NCBI GenBank assembly: GCA_965202745.1
Contig: CBDBCB010000014.1
Coordinates: 124,001-188,000 of the forward strand
DNA: 64,000 nucleotides
Reading direction: 5' to 3'
Origin: JACKII01 sp965202745
GTDB taxonomy: Bacteria > Pseudomonadota > Alphaproteobacteria > Bin95
Shown here: in pieces, positions 8,575 to 16,842 of the stretch
Position numbering within the stretch: the stretch's first letter is position 1
Layout: each line of letters opens with the position of its first letter
Translations under genes and position numbers: made by a program
Notes under the pieces: generated by a model
Databases searched by the model: none
Seen by the model: the letters and a program-made list of their open reading frames with translations, nothing else
What the model was told of the DNA's origin: nothing

Positions 8575-9372
8575 TTACCCGCAGGCAGCAACGGCCCGCC
8601 GGGTCATCACGCCGATCAGATGCGCACGGTATTCGGCATCCGCATGCAGATCGCTGTTCAGGCCGGAAGCAGGCACTACACCATCGGCAATCGCGTCCGG
8701 TGAGAAGTTAGTGGCCAGCGCACTCTCATACGCAGCCACGCGGAACACGCCGCCATCGCCCGCACCAGTGACAGCCACACGCACGCCGCCTGCCGTCTTG
8801 GCAACGAACACGCCGACCATGGCATAGCGGGACGCCGGGTTAGGGAACTTCACATAGGCCGCTTTTTCCGGCTGCGGAAAGCTGATGGAGGTGACGATCT
8901 CGCCCTCATTCAGCGCCGTGTCGAACAGGCCGGTGAATAAATCATCCGCCGCGATCTCACGGCTGTTGGTCTTCACGGTCGCGCCCAGGCCCAGTACCGC
9001 CGCCGGATAATCCGCCGCCGGGTCGTTGTTTGCAACAGAGCCGCCAATGGTGCCCCGGTTGCGCACAGCCTGATCACCGATACCACCGGCAAGCGCCGCA
9101 AGTGCCGGGATATTCGCTTTGACCTCAGCAGAGTTGGCGACATCCACATGACGGGTCATTGCACCGATGACCACACCGCGGCCTTCCAGGCGAATGCCTT
9201 TCAGTTCCGCAATGCCACCCAGATCGACAATGTCGCTGTGCGCAGCCAGTCGGGCCTTCATGGTTGGCAGAAGAGTCTGACCGCCGGCCATCAACGTGCC
9301 ATCCTCAGCGCCCGAAAGCGCCGCGGCGGCATCAGCCACAGAGGCTGGTTTGACGTAGTTAAACGACTGCAT
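8575..9372 (-). CDS. coxM: CO-dehydrogenase-type medium (FAD) subunit
   Basis: From ATG 9372 (MQSFNYVKPASV, preceded by AGGGAGGCTGG) this is a 265-residue protein of the FAD-binding subunit family of molybdenum hydroxylases. FAD contacts are expected in LMAGGQTLLPTMKARL (about residues 28-43) and RNRGTIGGSVANNDPAADYP (about 101-120), which are clear here. It passes electrons from the Fe-S subunit to an acceptor. It is the last gene of an L-S-M set transcribed S, L, M with short gaps. Because the large subunit is form II, the substrate may not be CO. Confidence 0.88.
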   Translation of the reverse strand: MQSFNYVKPASVADAAAALSGAEDGTLMAGGQTLLPTMKARLAAHSDIVDLGGIAELKGIRLEGRGVVIGAMTRHVDVANSAEVKANIPALAALAGGIGDQAVRNRGTIGGSVANNDPAADYPAAVLGLGATVKTNSREIAADDLFTGLFDTALNEGEIVTSISFPQPEKAAYVKFPNPASRYAMVGVFVAKTAGGVRVAVTGAGDGGVFRVAAYESALATNFSPDAIADGVVPASGLNSDLHADAEYRAHLIGVMTRRAVAACG

Positions 9373-9386
9373 TTTTCCAGCCTCCC

Positions 9387-11753
9387 TTAGTTCTTGGCTT
9401 CGTGAATGGCGCGCCACACTTTGCGCGGGGTCGCGGGCATTTCGATGTGCGCGACACCGAACTCGCTGAGCGCATCGACGATGGCGTTGATCACCGCTGG
9501 CGGTGAGCCGATGGCCCCCGCCTCGCCGCAGCCTTTGACGCCCAACGAGTTATGGGTACAAGCCGTAACGCTGTTATCCACGGTGAAGTTGGGCACGTCG
9601 TCAGCGCGCGGCATGGTGTAGTCGTTGTAGGACGCCGTCAGCAACTGACCATTGTCGTCATACACCGCCTGCTCCAGCAGCGCCTGGCCGATGCCTTGAA
9701 CGAGGCCGCCATGCACCTGACCTTCGACGATCATCGGGTTGATGATCTCCCCGAAATCGTCGGACGCATGCATGGAGCAAACCTCGACAACACCGGTTTC
9801 CGGGTCGATTTCCACCTCACAGACATAACTGCCTGCCGGATAGGTGAAGTTGGCAGGGTCGTAGAACGCCGTCTCTTCCAAGCCGGGTTCAAGTTCCTCA
9901 AGCGGAAAATTATGCGGAACGTAGGCGGTCAGTGCGACGGAGCCGAAATCGATCTCCTTGTCGGTGCCTTCCACCTTGAACATGCCGCCTTCGAAGACGA
10001 CATCGTCCGCACTAGCCTCCATCAGGTGAGCAGCGATCTTCTTGCCCTTCGCCACCACCTTGTCGATGGCTTTGACGATTGCCTCTCCACCGACCGCGAT
10101 CGAGCGGGAGCCGTAGGTGCCCATTCCAAAAGGAATGCGCGCCGTATCGCCATGGACAATATCGATGTTCTCGATCGGCTGGCCGAGCTTCTCCGCCACC
10201 ACCTGGGCAAAGGTCGTCTCGTGCCCCTGGCCGTGAGAATGGGAGCCGGTCAGCACCGAAATACTGCCTGTCGGGTTCACGCGGATCGTGGCGGCCTCAT
10301 AGAGACCGGCACGGGCGCCGAGCGAGCCCACCACCGCCGATGGTGCGATACCGCAAGCTTCGATATAGCAGGAAAGGCCGATACCCCGCAGCTTGCCGCG
10401 AGACTTGGCTTCCGCTTTGCGGGCGGCAAAGCCTGCATAGTCGCTGGCTGACAGTGCGGCTGAGAGCGTCGCCTCATAGTTGCCGGTGTCATAGACCAGT
10501 GCGACAGGCGTCTGATACGGAAACTCATCCGGCTGGATGAAGTTGCGGCGGCGGATTTCTGCGGGGTCGAGCCCGGTCTCCCGCGCCGCCTTGTCGATGA
10601 TCCGCTCCAGCAGATAGGTCGCTTCCGGACGACCCGCCCCACGGTAGGCATCCACCGGCACTGTGTTGGTGAACACGGCCCGAACATGCGCGTAAATCAG
10701 CGGAGTCTTGTACTGACCGGCCAGCAAGGTCGCGTGCAAATAGGTCGGCACGCAGGGCGCGAAAGTAGAGAGATAGGCGCCCATATTGGCGAGCGTATCG
10801 CAGCGCAGGCCGAGGAACTTGCCATTGGCGTCCAACGCCAGTTCTGCCGTCGTAACGTGGTCACGGCCGTGTGCGTCGGAGATAAACGCCTCCGTCCGGT
10901 CACTGGTCCATTTCACCGGGCGGCCGATCACTTTGGCAGCGACGGTAATAATGGCCTCTTCAGCGTAGTGATAGATCTTGGAGCCGAAACCACCGCCCAC
11001 GTCCGGCGCATAGACCCGCAGCTTGTGCTCAGGGATTGAGAGCACGAACGCGCCCATCAGGAGCCGGATCACGTGTGGGTTCTGGCTGGTGGTGTAGAGC
11101 GTGTGGTCACTGGTCGACGTGTCGTAGTCGCCAATGGCGCAGCGAGGCTCCATGGCATTCGGCGAGACACGGTTATTAACGAATTCCAGCGTCGTGACAT
11201 GGGCCGCGCCTTCGAACGCTGCATCGACCTCTGCCTTGTCGCCCAAAGCCCAATCGTAGCAGACATTGCTGGGCGCTTCTTCATGCAGCACCGCGGCACT
11301 GCCGGAAATCGCCGCCTTCATATTCACCGCGGCGGGCAATTCACCGTAGTCAACCATGACCGCGTCGGCCGCGTCACGGGCCTGACCACGGGAGTTGGCG
11401 ATGACCACGGCAACGGGATCGCCCACATGACGGACCTTGCCTTCAGCCAGGATCGGGTGCTTCGGCTCTGCCATGGGCGAGCCGTCCTGGTTGTTTACCA
11501 ACCAGCCACAAGGGATGCCGCCGAATGCCTCAAAATCGACTGATGTCAACACCTTGACGACGCCTGGCATGGCTGCCGCCGCACTGCTGTCGATGCTGTT
11601 GATGGTGGCGTGGGCATGCGGGGAGCGCACAATGGCGGCGTAGGTCTGGCGGGGCAGGACCATGTCGTCCACATATTTGCCCTGGCCTTTGATGAAGCGG
11701 AAATCTTCGCGCCGCAATACGCGGGCACCGATGCCGGATACGCTGTCGTTCAT
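9387..11753 (-). CDS. coxL: CO-dehydrogenase-like molybdenum large subunit, form II
   Basis: The 788-residue protein is a molybdopterin-cytosine-dinucleotide-type large subunit of the xanthine oxidase family. It has the N-terminal hammerhead domain (RVLRREDFRFIKGQGKYVDD) and molybdopterin-binding segments such as GGFGSKIYHYAEE and GQGHETTFAQVV. The active-site loop near residues 364-372 reads AYRGAGR, the form II signature; form I CO dehydrogenases carry AYxCSFR. Form II enzymes are often not proven to oxidise CO, so another substrate is possible. It lies 21 bases downstream of the Fe-S subunit and 14 bases upstream of the FAD subunit. Confidence 0.9.
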   Translation of the reverse strand: MNDSVSGIGARVLRREDFRFIKGQGKYVDDMVLPRQTYAAIVRSPHAHATINSIDSSAAAAMPGVVKVLTSVDFEAFGGIPCGWLVNNQDGSPMAEPKHPILAEGKVRHVGDPVAVVIANSRGQARDAADAVMVDYGELPAAVNMKAAISGSAAVLHEEAPSNVCYDWALGDKAEVDAAFEGAAHVTTLEFVNNRVSPNAMEPRCAIGDYDTSTSDHTLYTTSQNPHVIRLLMGAFVLSIPEHKLRVYAPDVGGGFGSKIYHYAEEAIITVAAKVIGRPVKWTSDRTEAFISDAHGRDHVTTAELALDANGKFLGLRCDTLANMGAYLSTFAPCVPTYLHATLLAGQYKTPLIYAHVRAVFTNTVPVDAYRGAGRPEATYLLERIIDKAARETGLDPAEIRRRNFIQPDEFPYQTPVALVYDTGNYEATLSAALSASDYAGFAARKAEAKSRGKLRGIGLSCYIEACGIAPSAVVGSLGARAGLYEAATIRVNPTGSISVLTGSHSHGQGHETTFAQVVAEKLGQPIENIDIVHGDTARIPFGMGTYGSRSIAVGGEAIVKAIDKVVAKGKKIAAHLMEASADDVVFEGGMFKVEGTDKEIDFGSVALTAYVPHNFPLEELEPGLEETAFYDPANFTYPAGSYVCEVEIDPETGVVEVCSMHASDDFGEIINPMIVEGQVHGGLVQGIGQALLEQAVYDDNGQLLTASYNDYTMPRADDVPNFTVDNSVTACTHNSLGVKGCGEAGAIGSPPAVINAIVDALSEFGVAHIEMPATPRKVWRAIHEAKN

Positions 11754-11774
11754 GACTATCTTCTCCGGTTGGGG

Positions 11775-12242
11775 TTAGCTGCGCATGCCAGCGGCACCCT
11801 GAGCGACCGCTTTCACGATGTTGTGGTAGCCGGTGCAACGGCAAATATTGCCTTCCAGATCTTTGCGGATTTCCGCTTCGGTAGGGCTTGGGTTCCGGTT
11901 GGCAAGGTCCACAGCGGACATGATCATGCCGGGGGTGCAGAAGCCGCATTGCAGGCCATGATTATCCCGGAAGGCCGCCTGCATCGGGTGCAGGGCTTCA
12001 CCTTCGGACAGACCTTCAATCGTCGTCACGTCACAGCCGTCAGCCTGGATCGCCAGCATGGTGCAGCTCTTGGCAGCCTCGCCATTCACGTGCACGACGC
12101 ACGCGCCGCACTGGCTGGTGTCGCAGCCAATATGGGTGCCGGTGAGATAGAGTTGCTCGCGGACAAAATCGGCGAGAAGCGTGCGGCTATCGACTTCCGC
12201 CGATACAATCTGACCGTTTACGGTCATCGATACACTTGGCAT
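11775..12242 (-). CDS. coxS: CO-dehydrogenase-type small [2Fe-2S] subunit
   Basis: From ATG 12242 (MPSVSMTVNGQ, preceded by GGGAAGGC) the protein has 155 residues, the family's normal length. The plant-type [2Fe-2S] site is GCDTSQCGACVVHVNG plus a later Cys (SCTML), and the second cluster is held by CGFCTPGM and NICRCTGYHNI. It relays electrons from molybdenum to the FAD subunit. An upstream extension of the frame to 12500 lacks homology and an RBS and was not used. It is the first gene of the cox-like operon. Confidence 0.92.
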   Translation of the reverse strand: MPSVSMTVNGQIVSAEVDSRTLLADFVREQLYLTGTHIGCDTSQCGACVVHVNGEAAKSCTMLAIQADGCDVTTIEGLSEGEALHPMQAAFRDNHGLQCGFCTPGMIMSAVDLANRNPSPTEAEIRKDLEGNICRCTGYHNIVKAVAQGAAGMRS

Positions 12243-12590
12243 GCCTTCCCTTTCTTTTCTCATTTCCAAATACAGCACCACCGGACGGCAGCCTGCGTTC
12301 CGCCGAAACAGTCCCAAGGATCGCGCGGGAAGGCAAGCGGGATGATGGCGTCGGGGCCGTTTTTCCATGAGGTGGAGGGGCTGGGCGAGCAACGGACGGC
12401 CATGGCCGGGGCTGCTGTCACCCGCTATCCTCCATACTGGAAGGGGTCGCCCAGAGAAATTGCCACTCCTACCCATGTACGATTTATCACGCGCTGACAT
12501 TTCCTACATAGGTGTCAGCCGAAACTAACATCCGGCGTCTGCACCGGTTAGCTCAGCACAGAAGGCCCGCATAGAAGGAGAGAGAGTGAC
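12243..12590. other. Divergent intergenic region
   Basis: This 348-bp stretch separates the cox-like operon (leftward) from the dioxygenase-like gene (rightward) and must hold promoters for both. No convincing sigma-70 boxes, palindromes or small genes were seen. AGAAGGAGAGAGAG at the right end is the RBS for the next gene. Confidence 0.5.
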
Positions 12591-13106
12591 ATGACCGTAG
12601 GCGCACCGAAAACCTGACGCACCGTTCTCTTATCCAGCACTGCCGTTGCCGGGGCAACACTTGTAACGGGTGCCTCTAGCCTGCTGGTTCCCGCTCAGGC
12701 AAAGGGCCTGGCGACAACATTGACCATGCGGGGCGGCACCAACAACTACCGGCCCGGCGCGCCTATCGTGGAGCGGATCGGCAGCGGCGGTTTCTGGATG
12801 ACAGGCACTGTGCGCCACGCGGGCGACGGCGCGCCGCTCGAAGGCATCCGCATTCAAATCTGGGCACACACGACCGAAGGGCACGAGCGCGACCAGCGCA
12901 GCCATGGCGCGACGCTTACCGACGTGAATGGCGTGTTTCGGATGGAGATGCCTCAGATTGTGCCAGCTTTCGGCCAGCCGCATGGGCACCTGGCTTACGA
13001 TGCGGAGTACGACGGCAAAGGGTTCGAGACCGTCTTCCTGCGCCCCATTATGGCAAGTTCGCGCGATACGAGCCTGAGCGCGCATTTCGTTCTGCAACAG
13101 GCCTGA
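12591..13106 (+). pseudogene. Tat-exported intradiol-dioxygenase-like protein, stop codon in the signal peptide
   Basis: ATG 12591 after AGAAGGAGAGAGAG starts MTVGAPKT, then TGA at 12615-12617, then RTVLLSSTAVAGATLVTG in the same frame. Changing TGA to CGA would give KTRRTVLLSS, a twin-arginine signal with a hydrophobic core and an AQA-like cleavage site. So the stop appears to fall in the first Arg codon of the Tat motif. The mature part resembles the beta-sandwich of intradiol dioxygenases (DGAPLEGIRIQIWAHTTEGH, GHLAYDAEYDGKGFETVFL), without an obvious full set of the Tyr/His iron ligands. A start at ATG 12720 would give a cytoplasmic 128-residue core with no signal. It ends 2 bases before the ferric-reductase-like gene, so they form an operon. 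Confidence 0.75.
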
Positions 13107-13108
13107 CC

Positions 13109-13723
13109 ATGGCGGGCAGGGCTCGCACAATCCTCCTGTGGTCGGCGCTGGCGGCGGCTATCGCCGTTCCAATCGTGGAGGCCGCGGCGAGCCCTTTGCT
13201 GGCCTGGCACGAGCCTGTCTATATCGTTGCTGGCTTTGCGGGCGTAGCCGCCATGGCCCTGCTCCTGCTTCAGCCGCTGCTGGCTGGCGGTTACTTGCCT
13301 GGCCTACCGGCGCGGCGCGGGCGGCGGGTTCATGCATGGGTGGGTGCTGGGCTTGTGACAGCAATAATCGTGCATGTGGGCGGCTTGTGGTTGACCAGCC
13401 CGCCGGACGTGATTGATGCGCTTTTGTTCCGGTCTCCGACGGCTTTTTCGGCATGGGGGGTCGTAGCGATGTGGGCGGTATTCGCCGCCGCTCTTATCAT
13501 CGCGCTCCGCCACCGCGCAGGCCTGCGGCCCAGGGTCTGGCGGCTGTTGCACACGAGCCTTGCCGCCTTGATTGTGACCGGCAGCGTCGTTCATGCGCTT
13601 CTGATCGAGGGTGCCATGGGTACGGTATCGAAGGTCGCGCTGTGTGCATTGGTTGCAGCGGCAATGGCTAAGGTGATCATCGACCTGCGCACCTGGCGGC
13701 TGCTGGCCCGCCGCAAGGCTTGA
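13109..13723 (+). CDS. Ferric-reductase-like transmembrane haem protein
   Basis: This 204-residue protein has six hydrophobic segments and histidines at spacings typical of haem-b ferric-reductase-like domains: RRVHAWVG, IIVHVGGL, RLLHTSLA and SVVHALLI. There is no flavin or NAD domain, so it resembles MsrQ-type or stand-alone haem subunits. It starts 2 bases after the dioxygenase-like gene and was probably meant to work with that exported protein. With the partner's signal peptide interrupted, its present role is unclear. Confidence 0.78.
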   Translation: MAGRARTILLWSALAAAIAVPIVEAAASPLLAWHEPVYIVAGFAGVAAMALLLLQPLLAGGYLPGLPARRGRRVHAWVGAGLVTAIIVHVGGLWLTSPPDVIDALLFRSPTAFSAWGVVAMWAVFAAALIIALRHRAGLRPRVWRLLHTSLAALIVTGSVVHALLIEGAMGTVSKVALCALVAAAMAKVIIDLRTWRLLARRKA

Positions 13724-13748
13724 CTGCGGCCTTCCCCCAAACGATAAA

Positions 13749-13777
13749 AGCGCCGCCCTAACCTTGGGAGCGGCGCT
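13749..13777. terminator. Bidirectional terminator
   Basis: AGCGCCGC (13749-13756) and GCGGCGCT (13770-13777) form a perfect 8-bp stem. AAAA lies upstream and TCTAATCTT downstream, giving T-rich tails in both directions. It lies between the converging ferric-reductase-like gene and folE. Confidence 0.75.
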
Positions 13778-13805
13778 CTAATCTTATCAGCCGAAGCTGC
13801 GGAAA

Positions 13806-14456
13806 TTACTTTCCAATCAGCCCCAGAAACTCGCGCCGCATGGCGGGGTCGGTCTTGAAGACGCCGCACATGGTCGTGGTCACCGTGTCCGCGCCCGGCT
13901 TGTGGACACCGCGGGTGGTCATGCACATGTGTGCGGCTTCCACCAACACGGCTACGCCCTTCGGCTGCAGAACGTTGTTGATCGTGTCCGCAATCTGAGC
14001 TGTCAGGGTTTCCTGTACCTGCATCCGCTTGGCGAACACGTCGACGACGCGGGCCAGCTTGGAGATGCCGACAACGCGCCGGTTCGGCAGATAAGCCACA
14101 TGCGCTTTACCGATGATCGGCACAATGTGGTGCTCGCAATGGGACTCGAGGCGGATGTCGCGGATCATGACGATCTCGTCGTAGCCATCCACTTCCTCAA
14201 AGGTGCGACCCAGGATATCGACCGGATCTTCCTTGTAGCCGACGAAGAAATCCTCCCAGGCGCGCACGACGCGGCTGGGGGTGTCAATTAGCCCTTCCCG
14301 GTCGGCATCTTCACCGATGAAGGAGATCAGGATGCGCACGGCTGCTTCAGCCTCGTCGCGACTGGGCTTCGCAGAAGCAGCGCTGGTGCGGTTGTCAGAC
14401 ATAGACGACTCCTCAGTAATAGCGTCGATGTCACCCGAATTCGAAACTTTGTCCAT
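13806..14456 (-). CDS. folE: GTP cyclohydrolase I
   Basis: This enzyme converts GTP to dihydroneopterin triphosphate, the first step of folate or other pterin synthesis. The zinc site is present: Cys and His in ESHCEHHIVPI and Cys in AAHMCMTTRGV. The core is full length, with a longer polar N-terminus of about 40 residues. ATG 14456 follows CGGAGAGTTTTG at good spacing; ATG 14402 (MSDNRT) is an alternative. Other folate genes in the window are folK and a DHPS-like gene near 40 kb, not linked to it. Confidence 0.95.
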   Translation of the reverse strand: MDKVSNSGDIDAITEESSMSDNRTSAASAKPSRDEAEAAVRILISFIGEDADREGLIDTPSRVVRAWEDFFVGYKEDPVDILGRTFEEVDGYDEIVMIRDIRLESHCEHHIVPIIGKAHVAYLPNRRVVGISKLARVVDVFAKRMQVQETLTAQIADTINNVLQPKGVAVLVEAAHMCMTTRGVHKPGADTVTTTMCGVFKTDPAMRREFLGLIGK

Positions 14457-14592
14457 CAAAACTCTCCGCGTTACGTAGCGACACACAAAATGTCCGCCGT
14501 AGCGAAACGCTTACGGGTGCGGTTGGTTGTCGGATCACTCGCAACGCGAGTTTCAGGATGCAATGGCGGTCGATGGCGTTTCAAATTAGGCC

Positions 14593-16095
14593 TTAGGCCG
14601 GTGTCGCCCGCTTTGCCACCCTGAACATAAGGATTAAAGGCACACTTGCCAAACACGCAATCGTGTAAATGGCAAAGGCATTCAGATACCCAATCATGCT
14701 GGCCTGCTGCAAGATCTCTCCCGCAAAGCCCGCAAGACCAGCCACTGTATCGATTGTCATGCCCGCGGCGTCAATATTTTCGTTGAAGGGGGAGGCATGC
14801 TCCGTCATCCGCGAATAGTTTTCACTGCGTGACCGGATTACCGTCGCCACCGACAGGGAGATAAACATGCTGGACCCCAAATTCCGCAGCAGGTGAAAAA
14901 TCGCTGAAGACTCAGCCAGATAGGCAGCCGGCATGGTCGAAAATGACGCCACAGTCAGCGGGACCCAGAACAATCCGACAGCAAGCCCCTGAAGAGCGCC
15001 CACAAACGCTACGGTCTCAAAGGCAACATTGTGGTCGAAGGTCATCATGAGGAGGCCGCTCAATGCCTGAATTCCCATGCCGATGCACATGCCAATGCGC
15101 GGATCGATCTTGGTGACAAACATAGCGGAGAAAAAGCCCAGCAACGCACCCACGCCCCGTGCTGCCAGCAACTCGCCGATAATCGAGTTCGGATAGCCCA
15201 TCAGCCCTTGCAACATGGGCGGGAACAGCACCATGGGCGTGAAGTTGAGCATGCCATAAATCAGCACTGTCATAGACCCGAGCGCGTAATTGCGGTCGAG
15301 CATCAACTTCAGGTTCAGGAACGGCTTGCTGGCGGTCAGAGAATGCGCCAGGAAAAAATAGAACGCCAATGCACCCAGACAGGCCTCAATGACAATCTCC
15401 AGGCTATCAAACCAATCCTGACGTTGGCCCCGGTCGAGCATCAGCTGCACACAACCGATCGCGATCGCGAGAGCGATGAATCCTGTCCAGTCCAGCTTGA
15501 TACCGCTTTGCCGCCCCTTATCGGACAGCATGAAATACAGCCCCATGGTTGCTGCAATTCCGACCGGCACGATCATATAGAAAGCCCAGCGCCAGTCATA
15601 AATATCCGCCAAATAACCACCCAGCACCGGCCCCAGCACCGGCCCGATGACGACGCCCATGCCAAAGATCGACGTCGCCTTGCCATGCTGCTCTTTCGGG
15701 TAGGTATCCAGGATCGTCGCTTGGGCCAGTGGAATCAGCGGTGCGCCTAAGGCTCCCTGTAAAATCCGATAACAGACCAAAGTCTCCAGCGATTCCGCCA
15801 GGCCGCACAGCAGCGTCGCCACGGTGAAACCAGCCTGGCAATAAATCATCACATTCCGACGGCCAAAACGGGCAGTCAGCCAGCCCGTCGTCGGTGTCGC
15901 AATTGCTGTTGCCAGGATGTTGAAGGTCATCACCCAGGCAATCTGGTCCTGCGTCGCAGAGAGCGAGCCCTGCATCTGAGGCAGAATCACCGAAACAACC
16001 AACACCGTCGTGCCATAAAGCGTGGTCGCCATGGTGACCATGCCCAAAACGGCGGCCCGTTTCAGCGGTGTGTTGGCGTCAACGCCGTTTGCCAT
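14593..16095 (-). CDS. MFS transporter, DHA2 (EmrB) family
   Basis: The 500-residue protein has the 14-span layout of drug:H+ antiporter family 2. The family motif after span 2-3 is seen in TGWLTARFGRRNVMI, and motif C-like GVVIGPVLGPVLGGYL lies in span 5. The usual partner, an EmrA-type membrane fusion protein, is not adjacent. The substrate cannot be told from sequence. It precedes folE on the same strand with a gap of about 130 bp. Confidence 0.88.
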   Translation of the reverse strand: MANGVDANTPLKRAAVLGMVTMATTLYGTTVLVVSVILPQMQGSLSATQDQIAWVMTFNILATAIATPTTGWLTARFGRRNVMIYCQAGFTVATLLCGLAESLETLVCYRILQGALGAPLIPLAQATILDTYPKEQHGKATSIFGMGVVIGPVLGPVLGGYLADIYDWRWAFYMIVPVGIAATMGLYFMLSDKGRQSGIKLDWTGFIALAIAIGCVQLMLDRGQRQDWFDSLEIVIEACLGALAFYFFLAHSLTASKPFLNLKLMLDRNYALGSMTVLIYGMLNFTPMVLFPPMLQGLMGYPNSIIGELLAARGVGALLGFFSAMFVTKIDPRIGMCIGMGIQALSGLLMMTFDHNVAFETVAFVGALQGLAVGLFWVPLTVASFSTMPAAYLAESSAIFHLLRNLGSSMFISLSVATVIRSRSENYSRMTEHASPFNENIDAAGMTIDTVAGLAGFAGEILQQASMIGYLNAFAIYTIACLASVPLILMFRVAKRATPA

Positions 16096-16119
16096 TCGAC
16101 CTGACCCTGCGCGCGGCGC

Positions 16120-16842
16120 TTATCCGTAAGCGCGGGCAACTTGACCATGCAGAGTGCAGGCTGCCTCCGCAAGGTTTACAAAAACCGGCGCTACTTCCTC
16201 TGGCGGACGCAGAGTTTCCGGGTCTTCGCCCGGGAAAGCCTGGGCGCGCATATTCGTGCGCACCGCACCAGGGTCCAGCAGATTAGCCCGGATATTGGTC
16301 TGCTTGGTCTCGTTGGCATAGCTTGCAACCAGGGTTTCCAGCGCAGCCTTGCTGGCGGCGTAGGCGCCCCAATAAGCAAAAGCCCCTGCCGCCGCACCGC
16401 TGGTCACCATGATCACCCGGCCGGCGTTTGAAAGGCGCAGACCCTGGTCAAAGGCTCTGATCAGCCGCCAGTTGGCCGTCAGGTTGATATCCATGGTCGT
16501 TTGCCAGTCTTTGGGGCTCAAGTGTCCGACCGGGGTCAGGTTCGGCAACTGCGCGGCATTTCCCACCAGAATATCCAGCTTGCCGTACCGCTGAGCCACA
16601 GCGGCAGCCATTCGATCGATTTCGTCAAATTTGGTGAGGTCGAGCGGCACCAGTGTTGCCTGCCCACCCGCCGCGCGAACCCGGTCGTCGGTCTCTTCCA
16701 AACCGCCTTGGGTACGCGCCACCAGGATTAGTTGGGCGCCTTCAGCAGCAAAACGCTCGGCTACAGCAGCGCCTAGCCCTCGGGATGCGCCGGTAACCAG
16801 CGCAACACGGCCCGCGAGGCGGCCCTGTTTTTGTTCTGTCAT
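16120..16842 (-). CDS. Short-chain dehydrogenase/reductase
   Basis: This 240-residue classical SDR has the NAD(P)-binding TGASRGLGAAVAERF (about 17-31), NAG-equivalent GNAAQLPNL, and the catalytic YxxxK in YWGAYAASKAAL with Ser in VMVTSG-like IMVTSGAAAG. The start ATG overlaps the purF stop (TGATG), giving translational coupling. The same purF-SDR pairing is common in Rhodospirillales-like genomes; the substrate is unknown. Upstream in-frame codons lie inside purF and were not used. Confidence 0.9.
   Translation of the reverse strand: MTEQKQGRLAGRVALVTGASRGLGAAVAERFAAEGAQLILVARTQGGLEETDDRVRAAGGQATLVPLDLTKFDEIDRMAAAVAQRYGKLDILVGNAAQLPNLTPVGHLSPKDWQTTMDINLTANWRLIRAFDQGLRLSNAGRVIMVTSGAAAGAFAYWGAYAASKAALETLVASYANETKQTNIRANLLDPGAVRTNMRAQAFPGEDPETLRPPEEVAPVFVNLAEAACTLHGQVARAYG

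Noticed and set aside
15031..15750. 239-codon open frame on the plus strand
   Set aside because: It is antisense to the MFS transporter; its His/Gln-rich composition is an artefact of the opposite strand.
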